Virus record (IMG/VR): IMGVR_UViG_3300025913_000057
Span: 1 to 47,371 of that record
Source: a virus
Direction: 5' to 3' (one strand)
Length of the DNA stretch: 47,371 nucleotides
Positions within the stretch are counted from its first letter, which is position 1. Each line of letters begins with the position of its first letter. The translations under genes and the position numbers were made by a program. A model generated the notes under the pieces. The model ran no database searches and was not told the DNA's origin. It worked only from the letters and a program-made list of their open reading frames with translations. Shown here piece after piece: positions 6,728 to 15,180 of this stretch.

Positions 6728-6970
6728 ATGCCCGATCCGATCGACCTAGGCCCGCACGAGTACAGCCGCTTCGACAAGCGGTCTGGAAAGATGGTCCGCG
6801 ACTACTCGCCTAAGTTCATGCGAAACATGACGTTTCTGGCGATCGCCATGCTGGTGTGGGCGTTCTGGTATCGCCATGATGTGAGCGTCGACAACCTGTT
6901 CGGCTTTACCGCCATGATCGCGTTTTTTGGCGGGATCACCGCTGCGAACTGGCTCAAAAACCTCTACTGA
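6728..6970 (+). CDS. two-segment membrane protein, moron-like
   Basis: This is an 80-aa protein on the strand opposite to the late operon. The start ATG 6728 is followed by a charged 30-residue cytoplasmic part (HEYSRFDKRSGKMVRDYSPK). Two membrane helices follow, about 34-48 (MTFLAIAMLVWAFWY) and about 57-75 (LFGFTAMIAFFGGITAANW). The upstream gap (6659-6727) holds a TATATG box and is shared with the divergent lipoprotein. It ends convergent with the ejection protein gene, overlapping 7 bases. The place corresponds to P22 sieA and similar exclusion genes. Function not established. Confidence 0.6.
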   Translation: MPDPIDLGPHEYSRFDKRSGKMVRDYSPKFMRNMTFLAIAMLVWAFWYRHDVSVDNLFGFTAMIAFFGGITAANWLKNLY

Positions 6971-9354
6971 GGCGGCCCAAGCAGCGCATTCTGTACCGGA
7001 GGCGTGACGGCCGGGACCGCTGCGCGAGTAAACATGTTCATCGTCGGGTCGAACGACTGCGGACGGATGAGGCTGTTGGCCAGCCACCGACTGCGCATTG
7101 CCGCACCTGCAGCCGTCGAGGCACCGAGCGTGCCGGCGAGCGCCGGAATAGCGATGTGAGGGGCCGTCACGATACCCGCCAGGCCGCCGCCCGTGAGAAG
7201 GTTGTTGATTACCCCGCGTTCCGATGTTTGAGAGCTGCCGGGGGCCTTGAGGAATCGCTGGCCAATCCGGGCCAGGTCGCCCATGTCTCCTGCCCCGTCG
7301 TAAGCCATATTGGGGAAGTTCTTGACGACGGCCTGCATGAGTGTGGGCGGGCTCAATACACCATCGGGAGATTTCGCAACGTTGTCCTCAATGGAACGCA
7401 TCACCTTCCACTGGTAGCGCGCCTGCTGAAGCTGCGGCAGGACATCGGGCGGTGCCGCACGCTGCATTGCACCAAAGAGCGCGTCCTTCAGGCCCGAAGC
7501 GGCATTTCCGAGATCCCCACCGTTGGCGATCGCCTTGCTCAGCACCGAGTTCTTGTCCGTGAGCGAAAGGAACTGCTGGCCTGTGATCGCATTACCGCTG
7601 CCGAAGGTCTTCAGGATGTTGTCGACCTGGTTGTTGAACGGCTTCATCTTGTCGGCGCCGAGCGAGCCTTCGGCGTCCTGCATCGCCTGCAGCACATCGT
7701 TCTGGAACTGAGTGTCCGCTGGGATGCTGGGAACGCTTGTCGCGACGCTATCGAAGACTTTGCCGATGCGGTCGCGAGTAGCCGACATGATATCGGGCGT
7801 CAGCGCCGTCGCATCGGTGCCCATCTCGTTCGCCACGGCATGCGTGAACGCCGCGCTCTGAGCCGCATTCGACGTCGTGCCGCCGCTAAACGGCATCTTA
7901 TCGACGACGGACTTTGCGACTTTCACCATAGGGTTGCCGCTCACGTCCGCCGCGCCAAGCGGGATACCAAATTGATTGATCGCCTTATCCGCAAGAGTAG
8001 CTGCCTCTGGGGCTATGCCGCCCTGCATGAGACGGTTCGCGAGAGTGCCCACAACACTGGCACCAGCGCCGACTCCGGCCCCTGCCCCGGCACCGATGAG
8101 CGCATTCTGGCCGGCATCTTGAAGCGAGCCGCCGTTCGCCAGCGTCGCTCCTCCGCCGATCGCCGCTCCGGTTCCTGCGCCAATTGCCGTCTTGGTGGCA
8201 AAGCCGCCTGCAGCGCCGAGTGCCGAGGCAACCGGAGCTGCAGCCGCCCCAATTCCGCCGGCGATCAGCGCGTTGTGCATAGCCTCGTCGGGAGTGCCGC
8301 CGCGCGCCAACGTGTCGCCGCCCTCAAGGGAAGCCGCCGACAACCCGCCAAACGCTGTTCGCGCTGCCAAATTACCTGCAGTGCCGAGTCCGTAATCGGC
8401 CGCGGTCCCCATCAACGCGTTGCCGCCTGGCAATTGGCTGATAGCGAGATAAGGCGCGAGCGTCCCGAATACTCGACCTTCGCCAGTAGCCACGGGCTGG
8501 GCGGCCATCGCGGCACGATCCTCAGCGTCGAGCTGCATCTGCTGCTGGGGCGTATTTAGCGAATTACGCAGATTTTTGAGCATCGGCCCAAAAAGCTGCA
8601 TGTTGTCTACGGCACCGGATGCAAAAGCCCTCGCCTGCGGGGAGAGAGGGTCCTGCAAGCCGGAGATATCAACGCCCGGAGGTGGCGGACTTACCTGCGG
8701 CAGGGGATTGCCAGCTTTCGCTTGCTGTACTGCCCATTGAGCATATTCCGCAGAACCTGGCCTCGCGCCTGCAGGCGGTCCGGCATCTGGCCCGAATATC
8801 GCGTCGAGAGATTGCCCGGTTTGGGCGTCTACTGGCTGCGAAGCCGAAGTCGTACCAGGCGCGCTCGGCGCGGCACCAAAAATATCGTCCAAAGCCTTCG
8901 ACGTGTCAGGCTGCGCCGGCGGGACAGGCGATTTTGCCATGCTGTTTCCTTGTCCGCCGTTCGCGAAAGCCATCGAATATTGCAGGCGATTGCCGCCCTC
9001 GTTAGCGCCGTAGCGAAGATATTGCTTCAGCGCCGCGTTAGCCGATGACACGTCAGGCGCCGTGAGGAAGTCCTTGACGTTTCCCGCTTCCGGCCCGTTC
9101 ATCTCGGTTGCGATGAAGTCGAGTTGGGCGTTCGGATCAGCCGCACTGCGTCCCGTTGATTGGGCGTAATTGTTGAGCGCTGTTCGGCGCGGGCCTAGCC
9201 ACTGCATCAGGCCATAGGCGCCCGATGTCGGATTTACCGCGTTCGGATTGAATGACGATTCCTGCTGAGCATTCCCGGTGAGCGCCGCCGCTTGGACAGG
9301 ATTAAACCCTCGCGCCACCAAGCCCGAGTAAATATCCAGTCCATTGCCTGCCAT
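6964..9354 (-). CDS. large DNA ejection protein with N-terminal lysozyme domain (gp16 position)
   Basis: This is a 796-aa protein. Residues about 1-115 are a phage tail lysozyme domain: GLVARGFNPVQAAALTGN, then AQQESSFNPNAVNPTSGAYG with the likely catalytic Glu in QQES, then GLMQWLGPRRTAL. The rest is long, Pro/Ala-linked, with a Gly/Ala-rich membrane-active stretch (about 355-440: LIAGGIGAAAAPVASALG, GAGTGAAIGGGATLANG) and a helical C-terminus. This suits a protein carried in the capsid and ejected first, to open peptidoglycan and form a channel. ATG 9354 is used, 4 bases after the previous stop; an in-frame TTG at 9375 would overlap that gene. It occupies the P22 gene 16 position. Confidence 0.85.
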   Translation of the reverse strand: MAGNGLDIYSGLVARGFNPVQAAALTGNAQQESSFNPNAVNPTSGAYGLMQWLGPRRTALNNYAQSTGRSAADPNAQLDFIATEMNGPEAGNVKDFLTAPDVSSANAALKQYLRYGANEGGNRLQYSMAFANGGQGNSMAKSPVPPAQPDTSKALDDIFGAAPSAPGTTSASQPVDAQTGQSLDAIFGPDAGPPAGARPGSAEYAQWAVQQAKAGNPLPQVSPPPPGVDISGLQDPLSPQARAFASGAVDNMQLFGPMLKNLRNSLNTPQQQMQLDAEDRAAMAAQPVATGEGRVFGTLAPYLAISQLPGGNALMGTAADYGLGTAGNLAARTAFGGLSAASLEGGDTLARGGTPDEAMHNALIAGGIGAAAAPVASALGAAGGFATKTAIGAGTGAAIGGGATLANGGSLQDAGQNALIGAGAGAGVGAGASVVGTLANRLMQGGIAPEAATLADKAINQFGIPLGAADVSGNPMVKVAKSVVDKMPFSGGTTSNAAQSAAFTHAVANEMGTDATALTPDIMSATRDRIGKVFDSVATSVPSIPADTQFQNDVLQAMQDAEGSLGADKMKPFNNQVDNILKTFGSGNAITGQQFLSLTDKNSVLSKAIANGGDLGNAASGLKDALFGAMQRAAPPDVLPQLQQARYQWKVMRSIEDNVAKSPDGVLSPPTLMQAVVKNFPNMAYDGAGDMGDLARIGQRFLKAPGSSQTSERGVINNLLTGGGLAGIVTAPHIAIPALAGTLGASTAAGAAMRSRWLANSLIRPQSFDPTMNMFTRAAVPAVTPPVQNALLGPPQ

Positions 9355-9358
9355 CGGA

Positions 9359-10630
9359 CTATTGAGCCTGCCCAAAGATGCCGGCCTGCTGGGCAGTGTT
9401 GTACGAATTGATGAACTTCTGAGCTTCGGCGGGATTGGCCTTTAGTTCAGTCTTGAGGGCCGCTTTCGCATTCGGGTCCATCAAGTCGAAGCCATAGGCT
9501 CGAGGGTCTTGGCCAGCGCCCCACTGCGAGGCAAACGTCGAATACTGCTCAGGAGCAACCCCCTGAGACTGAGCAATGGCCACCTTGGCGTGCTGCATCC
9601 GGGAAAGCGCCATCATGGTCTTGATGACATCAGTCGCTGCGGCCTTGTCGGTGGTCATGTTCGGATTGGCAGAATAGGCCGCTACGAGCTGCGCGTCCGA
9701 GTTCGGCGCCGCCCCGGATGAGCGGGTAAGCTGCGTGAGGTATTTGTCGAGTTCGGATGCGTTCTTTGCCTGGTCCGAACCGATGGGAATGCCGAAGGTG
9801 TTGAGCACCTTGGCAACCTGAGTAGGCACTTCAGCACCCGCACCGAACAGCGGGGTTTTGGGCAACAGCGAAATGACCTTCTGGATCGGCACAATGTTGG
9901 ACGTGTAGTTGGCGTCCGAGGTGAGGTCTTCCTGCTGCTGCTGCGCGGACGCCGTGAACTGCGCCTGCTGCTGAGGAGTCGGGCCAGCAATACCACCCGC
10001 CGCGCCAGCGTTGGACTTTTGCGGTGCCAGCGGGACGGGTGCGCTGGGCTTCGCGGGGGTGCCGGAACCAGGCGCCTGCTGCGCAAGGGCGTTGGGGGAT
10101 GACGCTGGCGGTTGCGCCATAAGCGGATTTACGCCATTGGCTCCGGCAAAATTCGCCTGTGTCGTCGTCACGGTCGCCCCGGTCGGTCCGGTGTACTGAA
10201 CAGGAGAACCGCCAGCTGCCGGCGTGTAGCCCGTCGCTAGTGCGAACTGCTGGGCAGCGTCGCTCGCCCTCGCGATGTACTGCTGGGCCAGCCCGCGTAG
10301 CTTGACGGGATCATTGCCTGCCGCCTGAACGTTGGCCGCCTCGGCCTGATAGGTCTGCGGCGAAATAATACCTTCCTGCAACGCACGCTGACCGAACGAA
10401 AGGAAGTCCTCCGGCGACAGATCGGGCTTGGATAGAAGGGCTCCGAAGCCGTTGGTCAGATAGCCTACCTGCTGTTTGATCAAATCCTGATGCGTCTGCT
10501 GGTTGGCCGTCTGCAAGAGCTGGTTCTGCTGCCCTTCATTGGCGAGCCCGAGATATTGCCCGGCACTTTGTGTCAGGGCGTTCGGGTTCGCCTGAGGATA
10601 AATGCCAACGTCGGCGTCAAAGCCTGCCAT
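9359..10630 (-). CDS. DNA ejection/transfer protein (gp20 position)
   Basis: This is a 423-aa, Gln/Ala/Pro-rich, largely helical protein (QGQQNQLLQTANQQTHQDL near residues 35-50; a Pro/Ala linker about 170-230). There is no signal peptide. It is read from ATG 10630, three bases after the previous stop, while TTG 10636 overlaps that stop. It is the second of three adjacent ejection genes, in the place of P22 gene 20, whose product leaves the capsid with the DNA and helps cross the periplasm. The assignment rests on composition and gene order. Confidence 0.75.
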   Translation of the reverse strand: MAGFDADVGIYPQANPNALTQSAGQYLGLANEGQQNQLLQTANQQTHQDLIKQQVGYLTNGFGALLSKPDLSPEDFLSFGQRALQEGIISPQTYQAEAANVQAAGNDPVKLRGLAQQYIARASDAAQQFALATGYTPAAGGSPVQYTGPTGATVTTTQANFAGANGVNPLMAQPPASSPNALAQQAPGSGTPAKPSAPVPLAPQKSNAGAAGGIAGPTPQQQAQFTASAQQQQEDLTSDANYTSNIVPIQKVISLLPKTPLFGAGAEVPTQVAKVLNTFGIPIGSDQAKNASELDKYLTQLTRSSGAAPNSDAQLVAAYSANPNMTTDKAAATDVIKTMMALSRMQHAKVAIAQSQGVAPEQYSTFASQWGAGQDPRAYGFDLMDPNAKAALKTELKANPAEAQKFINSYNTAQQAGIFGQAQ

Positions 10631-10632
10631 GG

Positions 10633-11325
10633 TCAATACGGTCCCGCGCCGAAGTTATAGTTCTGGTTGCCGCTGCCGTAGAGGCCTTGGGAGGTAAGTG
10701 CATTGGCAAGTTGGTAGCCGCTATAATTGCCGACAGCGTTCGTCAGCGCATTCCCCGCACCCGTGAGGCCGCCAGCAATGGCATTCCCTGCCCCTACGGT
10801 CGCCTGCCCTGCATTACCGGCGAGTTGCGTACCGATCTGACCGGTTTGAGCGCCAGCATTCTCACCGAGCCCCGCCACGCCCATAAGCTGGTTGTAGGTG
10901 TTCTGGCGGCTGGCGAGCGCGTTGTTGAACTGGTTCTGATAGGTGGAGTCGGCGAGCCCTGTCGCGTACCCCGCGGCCCCCTTGAGCGCGGCGCCGGACG
11001 ATGCGAGGCCCCGAGCCGCGGCGCTGTTCTGGACCGACTTGAGGCCCTGCGTCAGGTTGAACTGGTAGCCCGGCGTCTGCCGGAGGGTCGCTTCATCCAT
11101 CGTAATCGGCGACGTGAGCTGCGGCAATTGAGCGGTCAGCATGTTGGTCGCCGACGTGCCGGCTTGAGTGAACGGCTGAAGGTCGCTTCTGGTCTGGTCG
11201 TACTGCTGCTTTTGCATTTGAGCAGCCTGCGTCGCGGCGCTCGCCTGCGCGTTAGAGCCGAGAATACTTGCCCCAGCACTGAGGAGCCCGGAGGCTCCAA
11301 TAGCTATTGGAATTGCCGCCGGCAT
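10633..11325 (-). CDS. DNA ejection/transfer protein (gp7 position)
   Basis: This is a 230-aa protein. The N-terminus is a hydrophobic Gly/Ala stretch (PIAIGASGLLSAGASILGS) followed by a Gln-rich helix (AAQMQKQQYDQTRSDLQPF). The middle and end are Gly/Ala/Asn-rich (ARGLASSGAALKGAAGYATG, AGNAIAGGLTGAGNALTNAV). This pattern, including the 'YxxTRxDLxPFxxAG' motif, is common in podovirus internal proteins encoded just before the long ejection proteins. It is the counterpart of P22 gp7. It overlaps the upstream gene by 22 bases, which suggests translational coupling. Confidence 0.78.
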   Translation of the reverse strand: MPAAIPIAIGASGLLSAGASILGSNAQASAATQAAQMQKQQYDQTRSDLQPFTQAGTSATNMLTAQLPQLTSPITMDEATLRQTPGYQFNLTQGLKSVQNSAAARGLASSGAALKGAAGYATGLADSTYQNQFNNALASRQNTYNQLMGVAGLGENAGAQTGQIGTQLAGNAGQATVGAGNAIAGGLTGAGNALTNAVGNYSGYQLANALTSQGLYGSGNQNYNFGAGPY

Positions 11326-12005
11326 AGGATCACCTCAAGAGCATTCTCGCGCAGCGCGATCAGCGCCTCGCCAATGTCGAAAACGAGCGGGTTGGTGGCC
11401 GCCAATGTCATGGGAAGGCTGTTGGTCAGCCGGGCGAAACGGTCGTAGAAACGGAGGCCTTTTTCGATCTGCCCGAAGGCAGCCATTTCGATTGCGAGGC
11501 CGAGAGCCGCGGCCCGCGTTTCGTCCGGGATATTCAGGGTTTCTAAGGCTTCACGTGAAACTTGCGCTTCGCTCGCCCACGTGATGAGCGGCTTGCTGTA
11601 GAAGGCTGCGCCACCATGCAAAAACAGCGGCAGCATCGAGGCAATGCGTACCAAAGCGGTCGCCGCCAAATTGCCGGTCGGAACTTTCGTGACGACCTCG
11701 ACGCAATCGGTGCGGCAGAACATGAAGCGCTGCGCGTCGATCGCCGCTTGGACGACCTTTCGTCCCCGCGAGGCCGGTAGAAACTGGCTATGGACCTCGT
11801 AAATGCCGGGCGAGAGGTGCTGACAGAAAAAGCCGCCCTCGTCCCCCGCCATTAGCAGGACGTTGCGTTGATCCGAAACGAGTTGCGTGAAATCGAGTGG
11901 CCCGAAATCCGGCAACCCAACATGGGGGCGAACAGACGGATCATTGAGGACGCGATTGATCCTCTCTGCCCCGTACTCGCGGGTGACAGAGAGGGCCGGG
12001 AACAA
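11304..12005 (-). CDS. GNAT-fold-like virion assembly protein (gp14 position)
   Basis: This is a 233-aa protein, apparently started at TTG 12005, since no ATG or GTG fits further upstream. Visible motifs are ERINRVLNDPSVRPHVG, the central EVHSQFLPASRGRKVVQAA and a following FCRTDCVEVVTKVPTGNLAA. These match the plan of acetyltransferase-like (GNAT) phage proteins, where RGxxxxxAA is the acetyl-CoA loop region. In P22 the same slot (between 26 and 7) is gene 14, needed for infectious virions. It may modify a virion protein or be a structural derivative that has lost catalysis. Confidence 0.6.
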   Translation of the reverse strand: MFPALSVTREYGAERINRVLNDPSVRPHVGLPDFGPLDFTQLVSDQRNVLLMAGDEGGFFCQHLSPGIYEVHSQFLPASRGRKVVQAAIDAQRFMFCRTDCVEVVTKVPTGNLAATALVRIASMLPLFLHGGAAFYSKPLITWASEAQVSREALETLNIPDETRAAALGLAIEMAAFGQIEKGLRFYDRFARLTNSLPMTLAATNPLVFDIGEALIALRENALEVILCRRQFQ

Positions 12006-12013
12006 GGAAGTCG

Positions 12014-12343
12014 TCAGCCAGGTATGAAACTAAGGGTCGGTGCGACCGAGTACGTGATCGTTGCCACGTCGTTATTGACCATTGGAACGAGATTGCCGAT
12101 CGGCACCGTCTCACCGCCGCGCGTAAGCGTTATCGCAGAGACCGTGCCGCCGCTGACTGAGAGTGAGCCAGCGCCAGAAGCCAAATAGCTGAAGGGTGAA
12201 CCGGTAGGTGTGACGGTGAATGGAGCGGCCGGTTGGCTCGCGAGCTGCTGTAGCCACACGATCCAAGGCGTCGTGAAGTAGTAGTTGCCGTTCTGCAGCG
12301 CCACGGCTGGCGTTGCAGCGGTTGGGAAGGTCTGGTTGGCCAT
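12014..12343 (-). CDS. small virion protein in the gp26 position
   Basis: This is a 109-aa protein whose ATG lies directly after the stop of the gp10-like gene. The N-terminus MANQTFPTAATPAVALQNGN and following YYFTTPWIVWLQQL is typical of a short family found beside head-completion genes in Rhizobiales podoviruses. The rest is beta-rich and Thr/Ser/Gly-rich (SGAGSLSVSGGTVSAITLTR). P22 has the tail needle gp26 here, but this protein is less than half as long and shows no coiled coil, so it may be a plug tip, a neck decoration or unrelated. Confidence 0.65.
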   Translation of the reverse strand: MANQTFPTAATPAVALQNGNYYFTTPWIVWLQQLASQPAAPFTVTPTGSPFSYLASGAGSLSVSGGTVSAITLTRGGETVPIGNLVPMVNNDVATITYSVAPTLSFIPG

Positions 12344-14059
12344 TTAGGTTTGAGCTACGCGGAAGTTGACCCAGGCCGCTGCGAGCGCAATGTCAGCATT
12401 CGCCGACCACGACAGTTCGAACACTCGATCGCGCGCCATGCCGAGCCTTTGCCATTGCGGAGAGGTCAGATACTGCCCCGATGCGCCGAGCGATTGCTCC
12501 ACCGCGTTGCTGTAGGTCTGGCCAGCATCGTCGCTGAAGCGCAGAGCGGCAAGTGGAGGATCGTCGGTCTCAGTATTATCGATCTGGCCGACCATCATCT
12601 TGGCCTGAAATTGCGCGTACATACAGCGCCGGCCGCCATTGGCCATGTGCGGGAAGCTAACGATGCGAGGAATTGCCGTTCCATCGTCGGTGAAGAACGT
12701 AGAGTCGAGCGCATAGAGCTTGCCGTTCTGGTAGTCCCCGACGAGGTTCATGCCGTAGGCGAAGGCGAAGCAGTTCGCCCGCCAGCGATGCAGAACGCCG
12801 TTCCCGTCGATAGACGCCCTGCGATGCCACTGGCCCGTCGAGAGGTCATAGACCCACGTCACGTCCGCGGAGGGGAATACCAGCACAAAGAAGCTGTGGC
12901 CCTCGACCTGATGGCAGAAGCCGATCGCATCGGAAATCGTGGTGTAGGTCTGGATTTCCTGTTCAATCGCATTGGTCGAAATGCGCTGGATCGAGGTATC
13001 CTGTCCCCGCACCACGATACCGTGTCCCTGCCTGTCCTGAGAGAGCCAGAACAGCGCTACGTCCTGCTGAGAGAGCGAATAAGGAGCTGCGCTACCGTGG
13101 TCGATGACAGCGCCAGGAATGCGCTGAAAGTAGAAGTCAGCCGCCCCGCTCGGCGCCCAAATCTCCGAGGTCAACTGCCCGATGAGCCAGAGCACGCCAT
13201 GAATGGCTGCGACTTCGACAATCGGATCGGCCGAACTGGACTTGGTGGCGATATCCAGCGGGTCAAAGGCTGTCGCTACCTGATCAACCGCGAGCGCGAA
13301 GCCTGAACCTGTACCGCCCAAATTGGTGTTCGAGGCCGAGAGTGTGTCGTTCTGCGCGTAGCCGGTGCCGGGATTGACGATGGTCGCGACGGTGACCGCT
13401 GTTCCCGCCACGGTGATATTCGCAGTAGCGCCCGACCCAGTTCCGCCCGTTAGAGGCACGTTGGTATAGGAGCCATTGACGTAGGTCGTTCCGCCTGCGG
13501 CAATCGAGGATGCAAGAACACGCCCCGTCACGCCCGTCAGCATGGCGAACGTCACGTTCTCGAGGCTGATGTAGAACTGGTTGGTGCCCGGATTGTTGAA
13601 GATGAAAAACCCGTCCTGCTGCGCAGCGGACAGAGCACCGAGAAAACTCGGGTCGGTAATGATCCCGAAATTGTTGGTCGCCATGTCGATGGCGTAGCCA
13701 GTGGTCGAGCCATCAACGAGGACGATAGCGAGCCCATTGTCGGTGACATTGAGCGGGGTCGTGGCATCGGCGACCGTGCCGAGCATCGTCCATGTGAACG
13801 TGTTCGACACTGCGTAAACAGTCGGGCCGACGATCACATAGAGATTGCCGTTAGTGGCTCGATAGCTCGTCCGAACGGCTTCGATATTGGGGCTGACCCC
13901 GACGGAGAGAAGCCCTGGCGTCTGGTAGTAGGTGACGGGTGTTAGCGGTTGGCCGTCTTCCGGATTTTTTTCCGGGTAGACGTTAACCGCGAGGTTGCGC
14001 GCAGAGGCCTGGGTGCTACGTCCTTCGTAGTTACCTCCGAGCAGCGGAACCAGCGGCAT
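12344..14059 (-). CDS. packaged DNA stabilization protein, P22 gp10 family
   Basis: This is a 571-aa protein that plugs the portal after packaging and forms the tail hub. The N-terminus is diagnostic (LLGGNYEGRSTQASARNLAV, NVYPEK, PVTYYQTPGLLSVG). It is followed by repeated beta-propeller-like blades (GNLYVIVGPTVYAVSN, FWLSQDRQGHGIVV, HSFFVLVFPSADVTWVYD, GKLYALD). Length is about 100 residues above P22 gp10; the extra part is a Gly/Thr-rich insert at about 190-255. It lies directly between gp4 and the gp26 slot, as in P22. Confidence 0.92.
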   Translation of the reverse strand: MPLVPLLGGNYEGRSTQASARNLAVNVYPEKNPEDGQPLTPVTYYQTPGLLSVGVSPNIEAVRTSYRATNGNLYVIVGPTVYAVSNTFTWTMLGTVADATTPLNVTDNGLAIVLVDGSTTGYAIDMATNNFGIITDPSFLGALSAAQQDGFFIFNNPGTNQFYISLENVTFAMLTGVTGRVLASSIAAGGTTYVNGSYTNVPLTGGTGSGATANITVAGTAVTVATIVNPGTGYAQNDTLSASNTNLGGTGSGFALAVDQVATAFDPLDIATKSSSADPIVEVAAIHGVLWLIGQLTSEIWAPSGAADFYFQRIPGAVIDHGSAAPYSLSQQDVALFWLSQDRQGHGIVVRGQDTSIQRISTNAIEQEIQTYTTISDAIGFCHQVEGHSFFVLVFPSADVTWVYDLSTGQWHRRASIDGNGVLHRWRANCFAFAYGMNLVGDYQNGKLYALDSTFFTDDGTAIPRIVSFPHMANGGRRCMYAQFQAKMMVGQIDNTETDDPPLAALRFSDDAGQTYSNAVEQSLGASGQYLTSPQWQRLGMARDRVFELSWSANADIALAAAWVNFRVAQT

Positions 14060-14062
14060 AAC

Positions 14063-14782
14063 TCAGTACTGCTGATCGCTGTAAATATTGTAATTCGAGC
14101 CGCGAATGAGATCACCCGGCATCGACATTTCGGGGATCTGAGAATTCGCATTTTTGATCGTGTTCAGCGCCAGCTTGGCGAGCTGAATGATCTGCGGCTC
14201 GGCGGGTAGCTGGTAGAGCGGTCGAAGGCGAACCGCGAGGTTGTAGTGCAAGGCCTCTTCGTACTCGGGCGGCAGGTTCACAACATCGTTCAGGCCTGAA
14301 AAGGTCTGCAGCGTGTCCTTGAGTGTCAGGTGGATTTCGTACTGGTTGTTCGGAACCGGCCAGATGAAGACCTCGCCGAGAGGGAAGCCGCTGTCGTAAA
14401 AATAGACCTGCGGGAACGACGCGAGCGACTTGAGCGCGATCTGGTTGTATTCCTCGCGGCTCCAGATCGGCACGAGAGGGTAATCGACGTTGTTGGCAGG
14501 CGGCTGGTTGATCAGTTGGCGAAAGAATGCCGCCTGAATTCGATCAGGGCGAGCGACGTTGAAGTCTCCACCCGGCCCGACGGTATAACTCAGATTGCCC
14601 GTGCCGAGGCACGTCACATCGATGAGATGGTAGACAATCCAACGGCGCCGGTTCCATTGCGCCATCATGGCATTGAGAAGCGTCAGCGCGTCGTTCACGT
14701 CTTCGGCGCCGGGTGTTTGGCCAACGCCGATTACCCCAGCCTCCTTGAGGCTCAGGTTTATGATATCGAGCGCCGTTGTCAT
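14063..14782 (-). CDS. head completion/tail accessory factor, P22 gp4 family
   Basis: This is a 239-aa protein. The first about 50 residues carry the family signature (DIINLSLKEAGVIGVGQTP, DALTLLNAMMAQWNRRRWIV). Later come YPLVPIWSREEYNQIALKSL, EVFIWPVPNNQYEIHLTLK and LPPEYEEALHYNLAVRL. It binds beneath the portal ring and closes the filled head before gp10 joins. Four bases separate it from the gp10 gene. The length is somewhat longer than P22 gp4 (166 aa), as usual in alphaproteobacterial relatives. Confidence 0.92.
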   Translation of the reverse strand: MTTALDIINLSLKEAGVIGVGQTPGAEDVNDALTLLNAMMAQWNRRRWIVYHLIDVTCLGTGNLSYTVGPGGDFNVARPDRIQAAFFRQLINQPPANNVDYPLVPIWSREEYNQIALKSLASFPQVYFYDSGFPLGEVFIWPVPNNQYEIHLTLKDTLQTFSGLNDVVNLPPEYEEALHYNLAVRLRPLYQLPAEPQIIQLAKLALNTIKNANSQIPEMSMPGDLIRGSNYNIYSDQQY

Positions 14783-14785
14783 GGC

Positions 14786-15118
14786 TTAGGCCGCAGCCGC
14801 GATCTCGTCGGCGAGCCGCTTATCGGACCAGCGGCCGTCAACCTTGATTCCGACGGCCTCAGCTTTGATAATCAGTGCGGCGCGATCAGCGGATGGCGCC
14901 GGTTCCGTCACGACGGTCGCTACAACCGGATCAATCGGAGGCGTCGGCGGCACTGGCTCAGCGACAGGCGTAGGCTCAGGCGTCCAAAGCTTAATCTGCG
15001 CCGCTTCCTCGTCGGCATTCTTCACAATAACGGGCTGCTTTGACTTGCCGTCAGGGTGATAGAGGGCCTTCGGGAATTCCTGAAACACATAGGTGTAGGA
15101 CGGCTGCGGATTCAGCAT
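14786..15118 (-). CDS. small head-region protein with C-terminal HeH/LEM-like motif
   Basis: This is a 110-aa protein. ATG 15118 has GTGGAG about 7 bases upstream; the longer open frame reads into the coat terminator hairpin. N-terminal QPSYTYVFQEFPKALYHPDG is a recognised opening of small podovirus head proteins. A Pro/Val-rich linker (TPEPTPVAEPVPPTPPIDP) follows, then a helix-extended-loop-helix type end (AALIIKAEAVGIKVDGRWSD and KRLADEIA). HeH motifs bind nucleic acid or partner proteins in other systems. It lies between coat and gp4 and is probably a minor head or neck protein. Confidence 0.6.
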   Translation of the reverse strand: MLNPQPSYTYVFQEFPKALYHPDGKSKQPVIVKNADEEAAQIKLWTPEPTPVAEPVPPTPPIDPVVATVVTEPAPSADRAALIIKAEAVGIKVDGRWSDKRLADEIAAAA

Positions 15119-15146
15119 TGAACGCTCCACAAGTTGAGGAAAGTAA

Positions 15147-15172
15147 GGGCCGAAGGCTTTCGCCTCCGGCCC
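15147..15172 (-). terminator. attenuator-like hairpin after the coat gene
   Basis: On the minus strand GGGCCGGAGGC-GAAA-GCCTTCGGCCC is an 11-bp stem with one G-U pair and a GNRA loop. It is followed by TTACTTTCC, a weak U-run. It lies 9 bases past the coat stop. It probably lowers transcription from the abundantly needed coat gene into the low-copy tail genes, or protects the coat message 3' end. Confidence 0.65.
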
Positions 15173-15180
15173 GGTTGAGA

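Noticed and set aside
7156-8559. 467-codon + strand frame
   Set aside because: Fully antisense to the ejection protein gene, has no ribosome site and an Arg/Cys-rich composition; a shadow of high-GC coding.
12350-13306. 318-codon + strand frame
   Set aside because: Antisense to the gp10-like gene; no start site and no domain.
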